Origin: CALRGE01 sp964360635
Lineage (GTDB): Bacteria > Patescibacteriota > Gracilibacteria > UBA1369 > 2-02-FULL-48-14
NCBI GenBank assembly: GCA_964360635.1
Contig: CAYHXO010000007.1
Span: 1-64,000 of the forward strand
DNA length: 64,000 bases
Direction of reading: 5' to 3'
Part shown: piece after piece, positions 53,673-59,929 of the stretch
Position numbering within the stretch: position 1 is the stretch's first letter
How the letters are laid out: each line of letters opens with the position of its first letter
Program-made: the position numbers and the translations under genes
Notes under the pieces: generated by a model
The model's input: the letters and a program-made list of their open reading frames with translations, nothing else
The model's database searches: none
Told to the model about the DNA's origin: nothing

Positions 53673-54413
53673 CTATAAGAAGTAGTCCTTCATTAAAACA
53701 CTTTCAACGAAGGTGGAGTAAAAAGGGTCTTCAAGGCACATCAGCTCAGTTTCTTTGTCATTCGAAAAAATAAAAATTACTTTATTCTCACAAAGTAATA
53801 GCTGACCATTCACAAAAATATTTTCCATGTCAGATTCAAAAATTAAAAAATTCTCGTAAAGATCTTTGGCAATTTTTTTCATACCTTTCGGAATACATAA
53901 AGAAATGTTTTCAACATATTTTTGAGCTAGTTTACCTAAAAAATCATTTAGAATTTTTGAAGACTGAGCATCACTACCAAAATCCATAAATAAAACTCTC
54001 AAAGGAAAGTCACTTGATATTTTTTCTTTCAAAAATTTATTAATTGCTTTAGATCCCTTATGATAAACAATTTTTTGTCGATTTAGATCTTGACCGATAG
54101 AAGTATTCTGTAATTTTTCAACACAGTTTTTTGCAACTTGCATTCGAAATTTCAATTCAGACTCCTGTCGCTCTAAATTATAGAGTATGCATTCCGGATC
54201 ATGTGGAATAAATCTTCTTCCATTGTGCATTTCCTCAAAAGAAACAATCCCTTGCTGACAAAGTGAATTCAATACAGCGTAAGCCGTAGCTCTTTTTATA
54301 TCCAATCTATTCGCAACCACGCTCGCCGGCGACGGTCCGATTCTTAATAAAATCAAATAAACCATTGCCTCCTTTTCCGTAAACCCTAATTGCATCAAAC
54401 TTTCAATTTGCAT
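53673..54413 (-). CDS. TrmB-family transcriptional regulator
   Basis: TrmB regulators are most common in archaea and CPR. The 246-aa protein has an N-terminal winged helix (LMQLGFTEKEAMVYLILLRI, 20 residues, then ANRLDIKRATAYAVLNSL), a coiled segment (about 85-110), and a C-terminal domain of the PLD-like/effector type (about 120-246). The effector is unknown. It is divergent from the orphan OmpR-type regulator, with an inverted repeat between them that could be its operator. Confidence 0.88.
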   Translation of the reverse strand: MQIESLMQLGFTEKEAMVYLILLRIGPSPASVVANRLDIKRATAYAVLNSLCQQGIVSFEEMHNGRRFIPHDPECILYNLERQESELKFRMQVAKNCVEKLQNTSIGQDLNRQKIVYHKGSKAINKFLKEKISSDFPLRVLFMDFGSDAQSSKILNDFLGKLAQKYVENISLCIPKGMKKIAKDLYENFLIFESDMENIFVNGQLLLCENKVIFIFSNDKETELMCLEDPFYSTFVESVLMKDYFL

Positions 54414-54483
54414 ATTTATTGGTAACAGGCGGCAAAGGCTAACAAAATAAATAGGATGTTGTAAAGAGCGGCTAGTGAACTGA

Positions 54484-54507
54484 TGTTGTCAAATTTTGTT
54501 GACAACA
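54484..54507. promoter_or_regulatory. Inverted repeat operator candidate between two regulators
   Basis: TGTTGTCAA and TTGACAACA are perfect 9-bp arms with a 6-base spacer. A third half-site-like copy (TGACAACA, about 54536-54543) lies on the + strand side. The palindrome contains TTGACA on both strands, so binding would cover possible -35 boxes in both directions. Confidence 0.6.
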
Positions 54508-54598
54508 AGCCATTTTTTTGGTGTTGCCCACACTCTGACAACAGGAAATTCTACCCGTTACAGCTTTTTCCGATTATTAATTATTTTTATTTAAAATT

Positions 54599-55300
54599 AT
54601 GATTTGTGCACTTAACCACAGTCACATGCATACAACAATTATAAGCCCGTATCCAAAACAAGCCGGCATGCTTGCACAAACATTCAAAAGACAAAACATT
54701 GAATGTATCACAGTTAGTCCGGAACATCTTTTCGGAGATTGGTTTCCATACACCGATTCTGTAATTTTCTATCATCCACTTACTCATGAAACTTGGGAAA
54801 GGTTAATAAATTTTTTAAGAAATTTGAATAGAGATATACCCATAATTTTGATTGGTGATTTGCATAGGTATATTTTCAAAGTGGAACCTTTTCGAGAATT
54901 TTCTCATCGAATAATCTATATTGAAAACGATATAAAACTTGAAGAAATACCTTCAATCATAAAAGAGTGTTCAAGAGCTCGTCGTCAGGAAATTGGGAAT
55001 AGATATTTTCAAATGGGGTCATTAATTCTTGATAAAAGGAATCGGGCAATAATTATAGATTCAGTCTTCAGATTACTAACAAAAAAAGAATATTTTCTAT
55101 TGGAACTTTTAATGCTAAATGCAGGTGAAGTAACAAGTCGAGATACAATTATTGACTATGTATGGACGAGAAGAAATTTTATTTCTCAAAATACAATTGA
55201 AGTTTACATAAGCAGATTAAGAAAGAAAATTGACTCTGAATCAAAAAAATCTCTTATATCAACCGTTCCTTGCTTAGGATACCAATTGGATAAAATGTGA
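54599..55300 (+). CDS. Orphan OmpR/PhoB-type response regulator with degenerate receiver
   Basis: The C-terminal 90 residues are an OmpR-type winged helix: LTKKEYFLLELLMLNAGEVT, RDTIIDYVW, NTIEVYISRLRKKID and STVPCLGYQLD. The N-terminal 125 residues resemble a receiver fold (MHTTIISPYPKQAGMLAQTF), but no acidic pocket or phosphorylatable Asp in the DxxLP context is visible. No histidine kinase is near. It may be regulated by protein level or ligand. An ATG 9 codons downstream is an alternative start. A 12-base direct repeat (AAAATGTGAACT) occurs at its stop and just before the next gene. Confidence 0.85.
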   Translation: MICALNHSHMHTTIISPYPKQAGMLAQTFKRQNIECITVSPEHLFGDWFPYTDSVIFYHPLTHETWERLINFLRNLNRDIPIILIGDLHRYIFKVEPFREFSHRIIYIENDIKLEEIPSIIKECSRARRQEIGNRYFQMGSLILDKRNRAIIIDSVFRLLTKKEYFLLELLMLNAGEVTSRDTIIDYVWTRRNFISQNTIEVYISRLRKKIDSESKKSLISTVPCLGYQLDKM

Positions 55301-55381
55301 ACTTTACAAAAATATTACATGTGATAGTGTGTTGTTAAATGTGTGAGAAATCCTGGCTACTATTCTAACAAAATGTGAACT
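55292..55381 (+). repeat. 12-bp direct repeat flanking the intergenic region before the sigma-like gene
   Basis: AAAATGTGAACT at 55292-55303 and again at 55370-55381, 78 bases apart. The second copy ends at the sigma-like start codon. Confidence 0.5.
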
Positions 55382-56458
55382 ATGGTCACTACTAACTTCA
55401 CCGTTGACAATAAAATGTCACCTCAGGATTTGCAACTTCACGCTCTTATCACTCACCTTCTTATTGTTCTTTCTGAAAAAGAAAAGTTCATTATTGAAAA
55501 TCGCTTTGCCCTTGAACAAGGAAAAAGAATGACATTGGAGGAAATCGGATCTCATTTTGGAGTGACTCGTGAAAGAATTAGACAAATTGAAAAGAGCGCA
55601 CTTCGTAAATTAGAGAGGAATGCTCAAAATACAAACGTTAGAATTCTAACTGAATTTGCAAAAGCACTTTTAGAAAAACAAGGTGGAATTGTTCAAGACC
55701 AACATTTCAAAAATCTCCTTTTAAATATTCTTCCAAATATTACATCTCAAGAAATTCAAGATTTACACCTTGCTCTAATTTTGGATCAAGGAATCCAAAA
55801 CGAATCAAACACTTTGAAATATCATCCTTATTTCAAACTTTCATCATTCAATGATGATTTGATTAATTCAGTTGCAAGTACAGGTTTGAAAATCTTGCAA
55901 AGTTCAAAGCATGTTATACCAACAGATAAATTGGCTGTAAAAATCAATGAGGCCCTTAATACAAAACTTGATACAAGAACAATAGAAAATATTCTACGAG
56001 TTGTTAAAGAATGTAAATTTACAGACGGAGGAATCGGATTATTCTCATGGAGACACATCCATCCTCGAACACTTCGCGATAAAATCAATTATATTTTCAC
56101 TCGTGAAAAAAAGGCACTTCACTTTCAAAAAATTGCAACACTTATTACTGATTCTAAATTTGATTCCAAGAGAGTTAATGTACAAGCAGTTCACAATGAA
56201 CTAATCAGAAACTCTCAATTTATTTTGATCGGACGTGGAATTTACGCTCACAGTGATTGGGGCTATAAAACAGGTACAGTTGCAGACGTAATTGAAGAAA
56301 TTTTAGTGGACGGAGTTGCTCGAACTCGTGAAGAAATCACAAAAGCGGTTCTTGAAAGACGCCATGTCAAAACAATTACAATTTATCTCAATCTAAAGAA
56401 CAAATCTCAGTTTGTTCGTGTCGGTCGTGATAAATACAGCCTAGCGGGAAAGAATTAG
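55382..56458 (+). CDS. Sigma-70 region 4 protein fused to HARE-HTH domain
   Basis: Residues about 20-78 are a canonical region 4 of sigma-70, which reads the -35 box: MTLEEIGSHFGVTRERIRQI, then EKSALRKLER. The rest has no region 2 or 3. Residues about 225-350 form a HARE-HTH module (FTREKKALHFQKIATLITDS, VQAVHNELIRNSQFILIGRG). A middle part (about 90-220) is helical and unknown. HARE-HTH with sigma region 4 is a known combination in bacteria; it is thought to link transcription to DNA modification or chromatin-like state. It cannot act as a full sigma factor. It starts 81 bases after the regulator. Confidence 0.85.
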   Translation: MVTTNFTVDNKMSPQDLQLHALITHLLIVLSEKEKFIIENRFALEQGKRMTLEEIGSHFGVTRERIRQIEKSALRKLERNAQNTNVRILTEFAKALLEKQGGIVQDQHFKNLLLNILPNITSQEIQDLHLALILDQGIQNESNTLKYHPYFKLSSFNDDLINSVASTGLKILQSSKHVIPTDKLAVKINEALNTKLDTRTIENILRVVKECKFTDGGIGLFSWRHIHPRTLRDKINYIFTREKKALHFQKIATLITDSKFDSKRVNVQAVHNELIRNSQFILIGRGIYAHSDWGYKTGTVADVIEEILVDGVARTREEITKAVLERRHVKTITIYLNLKNKSQFVRVGRDKYSLAGKN

Positions 56459-56964
56459 TTCCATTTGATAGAACAACCCATTGATGGTTTCTGACTCTCA
56501 GTGGGTTTTTTGTTTTCTAACAAATCTGAAACAGCAGATTTTATGCCATCAAAGTTCCCTCGATAACTCAACTTATGCTGAGCGTCATATACAAAAAAAT
56601 CGGGCGTACAAACTGCACCATAAGCCTTAGCTGCTTCTTGATGTTCATCATATAAGTATGGGAAATTATGACCTTTTTCTTTCGCATACTTAGACATTTT
56701 TTCAAAAGAATCTTCCGGATAATTAGAATTCGCATTCGAGTTAATTCCAACAAATTGGACACCTTCATGCATCGAGACCACAAGCTCCACCATATCAGTC
56801 CAGATTTTCTGAACATAAGGACAATGATTACACATGAAAATAATCACTAAAACTTTTGCAGAGGAATACTCCTGAAGAGTATGCATTTTATTATCAATCC
56901 CTTTTAAATCGAAATCCGGTGCTACACTACCGAGTGGCAACATTCTCGATTCAGTAAGCGCCAT
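56455..56964 (-). CDS. Thioredoxin-fold peroxiredoxin-like protein
   Basis: The 169-aa protein is of the AhpC/TSA-redoxin type, with FIDFDLKGID-like start (APDFDLKGIDNKMHTLQEYS, 20 residues) and the active site FMCNHCPYVQKIW (CxxC, near 45). The later motif CTPDFFVYD has the cis-proline. Function may be a thiol peroxidase or disulfide reductase. The 3' end overlaps the sigma-like gene by 4 bases; the 5' end overlaps the MgtC-like gene by 14 bases on the same strand. Confidence 0.88.
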   Translation of the reverse strand: MALTESRMLPLGSVAPDFDLKGIDNKMHTLQEYSSAKVLVIIFMCNHCPYVQKIWTDMVELVVSMHEGVQFVGINSNANSNYPEDSFEKMSKYAKEKGHNFPYLYDEHQEAAKAYGAVCTPDFFVYDAQHKLSYRGNFDGIKSAVSDLLENKKPTESQKPSMGCSIKWN

Positions 56965-58249
56965 AAATGTCAGGATTAGAAAGCAGTAAAGTAATTAAAC
57001 CCATAGTTACAATAAAAAACATTGATAAAATCGTTCTTCTGCCTACAGCCTTTGAAGCAAAAAAGAATACAATAAAACCTTTTGTAAGTGTATTTGTCAT
57101 CACAGCAATCGAAATTGCATTACTCGCAACAACAGAAGTAATTTCACCTTTCATAGACAAATTTGCCATTGAAACTGTAATTGCATCAACATCTAGTAAG
57201 CCGGTCAAAAAAGAAGTTACATAAATTCCACCACTTCCATAATATTTACTAACATAAGCCGTAACAAAAAGCAGACCAGTTAAAAGTAAGGAAAATTGAA
57301 GAGCGGTAGACAATTGAAGTGGGCTTTTTAATTTTAAATCTTTATCTGAATAATTATTCAAACTACTATCCTTATCTTTAAACCAAAATAGGGCAGAGAC
57401 CAAAAGTCCTGATACTGCCATAACTGAAAGTGGAAATATTAAAGTTGAAACAAGAGAAGGATTTACAAATGAAATTTCAAGTAAAACCCTAACGAACATT
57501 GTTGAGGATGCAAGTAAAATTCCAACAACAAATGGATTTACTATTTTTTTTGTTTTTTTACTTATTTCAGCAAGACTTATTGAGACTGCTGTTGAGGAAA
57601 TCAGTCCACCCAACAGCCCACTAGCTCCAATTCCTCGTTTAGGGCCTATAACTTTTATTGACACATAACTTAAAAAAGAAATGGTAGAAATTAAAACTAC
57701 GATCAGCCAAATCAGATATGGATTTATTACTCCAAACGAATCATATGTTTGATTTGGTAAAATCGGCAAAATAACAAAAACTACTGCAATAAATTTTATG
57801 GCATCATAAAGTTCACTTCTCTCTACATGATGTGCAAAATCATGAAGTTTCTCCTTAAAATAAAGGAGTAACACTACAATCAAAGTTACTGAAGAAGCAT
57901 ATAAAAGCTGGTCTTGAGCTACTAAAATACCCATTATATAAGTGAATATTGCGGCTATTTCTGTTGTTGCCCCGGTATTCTTATTAAGCGCCGAGGTTAC
58001 AACATAAGAAGCAATTAACAAAAGTAAAAATGCTCCAGTGAAAGTTGCAAGCAGAATCAAATTATCTCCAAATACCTGATAAACCAAGTATCCAAGCATC
58101 CCAATAAGTGACATAGTTCGAATGCCACCAAATTCATGCTTCACATTCTCAATATTTCCATGATGATCTTTTTCTCTTTCAACACCAATTAAACTACCCA
58201 GTAAAAGAGCAATTATAAGGTTCTGCAGGAATTGTAGGTTGGCGTCCAC
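56951..58249 (-). CDS. MgtC/SapB-type membrane protein with DUF4010 domain
   Basis: The 432-aa protein has about eleven to twelve helices. The N-terminal MgtC-like part (LIIALLLGSLIGVEREKDHH, 20 residues, then EFGGIRTMSLIGMLGYLVYQ) covers residues 1-140. The DUF4010 part follows (GLISSTAVSISLAEISKKTK; TVSMANLSMKGEITS). It starts at GTG with TATTAT six bases upstream, a leaderless arrangement. The transported solute is unknown; MgtC proteins modulate Mg2+ or ATP balance. Confidence 0.85.
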   Translation of the reverse strand: MDANLQFLQNLIIALLLGSLIGVEREKDHHGNIENVKHEFGGIRTMSLIGMLGYLVYQVFGDNLILLATFTGAFLLLLIASYVVTSALNKNTGATTEIAAIFTYIMGILVAQDQLLYASSVTLIVVLLLYFKEKLHDFAHHVERSELYDAIKFIAVVFVILPILPNQTYDSFGVINPYLIWLIVVLISTISFLSYVSIKVIGPKRGIGASGLLGGLISSTAVSISLAEISKKTKKIVNPFVVGILLASSTMFVRVLLEISFVNPSLVSTLIFPLSVMAVSGLLVSALFWFKDKDSSLNNYSDKDLKLKSPLQLSTALQFSLLLTGLLFVTAYVSKYYGSGGIYVTSFLTGLLDVDAITVSMANLSMKGEITSVVASNAISIAVMTNTLTKGFIVFFFASKAVGRRTILSMFFIVTMGLITLLLSNPDIYGAY

Positions 58250-58261
58250 GGCAAAATAATA
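58250..58261 (-). promoter_or_regulatory. Leaderless-type -10 box of the MgtC-like gene
   Basis: On the minus strand TATTAT (58261-58256), then TTTGCC and the GTG start at 58249. Spacing is the same as for recG and the Y-family polymerase. Confidence 0.5.
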
Positions 58262-58352
58262 ACATTATTCTTGTACTTTAGAAAAGATCAGTTAAAATTC
58301 GCAGTACTACCACTCGCTTTATGCGAGCTAGGCTAAGAAAATGTTCCAACGT

Positions 58353-58441
58353 GGGCAAATGGCGGAACTGGTAGACGCGCCAGATTGAGGTTCTGGTCCT
58401 GAATTTTCGGGTTGGAGGTTCAAGTCCTCTTTTGCCCACCA
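58353..58441 (+). tRNA. tRNA-Leu (anticodon GAG)
   Basis: The 89-base class II tRNA has acceptor GGGCAAA/TTTGCCC, anticodon stem CCAGA/TCTGG with loop TTGAGGT (anticodon GAG, reading CUC and CUU), a long variable arm and an encoded CCA. Confidence 0.95.
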
Positions 58442-58443
58442 CA

Positions 58444-58459
58444 TCCCGCCATGGCGGGA
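58444..58459 (+). terminator. Palindromic terminator after tRNA-Leu(GAG)
   Basis: TCCCGCCATGGCGGGA is a perfect 16-bp palindrome directly after the CCA, followed by a short pyrimidine tract (CTTTCCGCTTT). Confidence 0.6.
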
Positions 58460-58487
58460 CTTTCCGCTTTCAGTTTAAGTTTTGCTC

Positions 58488-58515
58488 TTGAGTTCCTCCG
58501 AACTTTTGGTATATT
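58488..58515 (+). promoter_or_regulatory. Promoter of tRNA-Val
   Basis: TTGAGT (58488-58493), 16-base spacer, TATATT (58510-58515) with upstream TGG. tRNA-Val starts 18 bases after the -10. Confidence 0.55.
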
Positions 58516-58532
58516 TGCTCAGCACTCGACAT

Positions 58533-58609
58533 GCGCGATTAGCTCAGTTGGTTAGAGCGACTGGTTTACACCCAGTAGGTCGTTGGTTCGACTCCAACAT
58601 CGCGCACCA
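58533..58609 (+). tRNA. tRNA-Val (anticodon TAC)
   Basis: The 77-base tRNA has acceptor GCGCGAT/ATCGCGC, anticodon stem ACTGG/CCAGT with loop TTTACAC (anticodon TAC), T arm GTTGG/CCAAC and an encoded CCA. All stems pair fully. Confidence 0.96.
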
Positions 58610-58613
58610 TATA

Positions 58614-58639
58614 CTCGACGAAGTCGAGCCTTCCGGCTC
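58614..58639 (+). other. Overlapping hairpins after tRNA-Val
   Basis: CTCGAC-GAA-GTCGAG (58614-58628) shares three bases with GAGCC-TTCC-GGCTC (58626-58639). They are mutually exclusive stems. The first belongs to the GAA-loop hairpins seen after the CAT tRNAs. Confidence 0.5.
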
Positions 58640-58659
58640 TGCATTTTCTCTCTACATAA

Positions 58660-58932
58660 ATGGAAACTTGGATAAAAATAATCACATTAATAGGTATACT
58701 CTTAGTTGCAACGTCAAATTTTTCCACAGAGATAATAAAAAAACTCAAAATTAAAAATGGAAAAGTAATTGCTCTCTTCAGAGATTCACTTGGAACAATC
58801 GGATTCTCTGCGTGGTTAGGTGCCAGCCTTTTAAAGCACGATACAATTCTTATATTAATCACTGGAGCTGGATTTGTTTTATGCCTAACCAGGCTCATTA
58901 TCATAATAAGAAGTTTGAGTACTAGGAAATAA
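58660..58932 (+). CDS. SemiSWEET-like membrane protein with degenerate PQ motif
   Basis: The 90-aa protein has three helices and can be aligned by eye with the next gene: WIKIITLIGILLVATSNFST against WTQVIGIVAAICTTGAFLPQ, and GTIGFSAWLGASLLKHDTIL against STLGIFLWLVYGLLLHDTPL. The PQ dipeptide of SemiSWEET sugar carriers is replaced by ST. It is therefore a diverged paralogue. SemiSWEETs work as dimers of three-helix units, so a heterodimer with the neighbour is conceivable. Confidence 0.7.
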   Translation: METWIKIITLIGILLVATSNFSTEIIKKLKIKNGKVIALFRDSLGTIGFSAWLGASLLKHDTILILITGAGFVLCLTRLIIIIRSLSTRK

Positions 58933-58965
58933 TAAAACTTTGCTCGCCACATATCCCCTATCTAA

Positions 58966-59226
58966 ATGGAAATAAACTGGACTCAAGTCATCGGAATAGT
59001 TGCAGCAATATGTACAACCGGAGCTTTTTTACCGCAAGCAATAAAAACATTCAAAACTAAGGACACGAAAGGTATTTCCATTTTAATGTATTCATTTAGC
59101 ACATTAGGAATATTTCTCTGGCTAGTTTATGGACTATTACTTCATGACACACCTTTAATACTAGCCAACTCGATTACAGTTTTATTATGCGGAAGTATTT
59201 TGATTTTAAAGATAAAGCATGGCTGA
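58966..59226 (+). CDS. SemiSWEET-family (PQ-loop) transporter
   Basis: The 86-aa protein has the three-helix bundle of SemiSWEET: the first helix carries the PQ motif (CTTGAFLPQAIKTFKTKDT), followed by the typical basic loop, then SILMYSFSTLGIFLWLVYGL (20 residues) and a third helix. SemiSWEET homodimers facilitate sugar diffusion. It is 33 bases downstream of the paralogue. A promoter for a small RNA starts a few bases after its stop. Confidence 0.88.
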   Translation: MEINWTQVIGIVAAICTTGAFLPQAIKTFKTKDTKGISILMYSFSTLGIFLWLVYGLLLHDTPLILANSITVLLCGSILILKIKHG

Positions 59227-59235
59227 ATGTTAAAT

Positions 59236-59263
59236 TTGATCTGAGTAAACTTGGGTGTATAAT
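59236..59263 (+). promoter_or_regulatory. Promoter of the putative antisense small RNA
   Basis: TTGATC (59236-59241), 16-base spacer, TATAAT (59258-59263). The predicted start, seven bases downstream, is G59271, the first base of the segment shared with the tRNA-like gene. Confidence 0.6.
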
Positions 59264-59270
59264 ACATATC

Positions 59271-59326
59271 GACTGGCCCAGCAATTATACATTGCCACAT
59301 AAAAAGACCCTAGCTAGGGTCTTTTT
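59271..59326 (+). ncRNA. Putative 56-nt small RNA complementary to the facing tRNA-like RNA
   Basis: Between the promoter above and a strong terminator there is no ORF. The first 30 bases carry GACTGGCCCAGCAA and ATTGCCAC. These are complementary to the anticodon arm (TTGTTGGGCCAGTC; one G-U pair) and the D arm/acceptor junction (GTGGCAAT) of the tRNA-like RNA on the other strand, which lies past the shared terminator. Expression and pairing are predictions. The alternative is a partial tRNA duplication with a chance promoter. Confidence 0.45.
59301..59326. terminator. Perfect bidirectional terminator
   Basis: A perfect 26-bp palindrome (arms AAAAAGACCCTAG and CTAGGGTCTTTTT) with five A before and five T after. 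It stops the small RNA on the plus strand and the tRNA-like RNA on the minus strand. Confidence 0.85.
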
Positions 59327-59342
59327 ATAAGTCTTATTCGGG

Positions 59343-59416
59343 TGGTGGAGGTGATGGGAATCGAACCCACAATTGTCAGGTGACTGGCCCAACAACGCAA
59401 ACCAATTGCCACCCCC
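59343..59416 (-). tRNA. tRNA-like RNA, cloverleaf with anticodon-position AGT and non-canonical loop
   Basis: On the minus strand the 74 bases fold as a cloverleaf: acceptor GGGGGTG/CACCTCC (one G-U), D stem CAAT/GTTG, anticodon stem TTGGG/CCTGA (two G-U), T arm GTGGG-TTCGATT-CCCAT, and encoded ACCA end. The anticodon loop reads CCAGTCA, so position 33 is C instead of the near-universal U, and 34-36 is AGT (Thr). Only one base (G) links acceptor and D stem instead of U8 and base 9. The T loop is canonical. It may be a functional unusual tRNA, a non-ribosomal tRNA or a decaying copy. A terminator follows 17 bases after the CCA. Confidence 0.55.
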
Positions 59417-59503
59417 ACATGCCGAACAATCTAAAATTAACTGTTAAAGCTGAATAAGTCCTGAAAAATACCTGCAATCGACATCAGAGTAATAACCTGT
59501 AAC

Positions 59504-59926
59504 TTAAATCACCTGCCCCACCAGCACAGCCATTCTTTCCGCGTGGGTCATGGTTTTGAAATAGTGAGTTGAAGGCTCGGTTAGAATGAAACACTGTTCA
59601 ACGCCGCGAATTTTCACAAGAACCCCACGAATTCCTTCTTTTACCTGAAACCAAGTGCCATGCGTTTGAGCACGATTCGCAATTATTTCAACGAGTTCAG
59701 GCTGCATATGAGCCCACTTCCCGGCTGTTAAAGACTCTTTTTTGCAGTGAAAAAATTCTGAATTACCCCAAAAAACCAAGCGATTCTCTCCATACGCCCT
59801 AATCAGCAAAACAGGTCTGGAATCTAAAACTGAAACTCGCACGAAATCACCGTCAATTCTAAAGTTATGCTTCAGTTGCTCTGAAGAGGAAATTTCATTC
59901 TTATTAAATTCAACTGCAACGCACAT
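59504..59926 (-). CDS. Compact SRAP/HMCES-like protein
   Basis: The 140-aa protein begins Met-Cys, as SRAP proteins do; Cys2 traps abasic sites after Met removal. Further matches to E. coli YedK are VLLIRAYGENRLVFWGN, the Asn segment IIANRAQTHG (NARxET in relatives), a Glu in KIRGVEQ where YedK has its catalytic Glu, and the His motif THAERMAVLV (IHDRRPLVL). It is about 80 residues shorter than YedK, missing mainly loops. It follows the Y-family polymerase by 3 bases, a context known for SRAP genes in DNA damage tolerance. The assignment was made by eye and is moderately sure. Confidence 0.65.
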   Translation of the reverse strand: MCVAVEFNKNEISSSEQLKHNFRIDGDFVRVSVLDSRPVLLIRAYGENRLVFWGNSEFFHCKKESLTAGKWAHMQPELVEIIANRAQTHGTWFQVKEGIRGVLVKIRGVEQCFILTEPSTHYFKTMTHAERMAVLVGQVI

Positions 59927-59929
59927 AAT

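Noticed and set aside
59271..59300. att site from a mobile element integrated in the tRNA-like gene
   Set aside because: The duplicated part is the 5' half and not the 3' end of the gene, the copies are only 111 bases apart, and no integrase is present.
59343..59416. Possible tmRNA end, because of GGGGGTG...CACCTCCACCA
   Set aside because: The gene is only 74 bases with a full cloverleaf and no tag-coding part, and a terminator follows at once.
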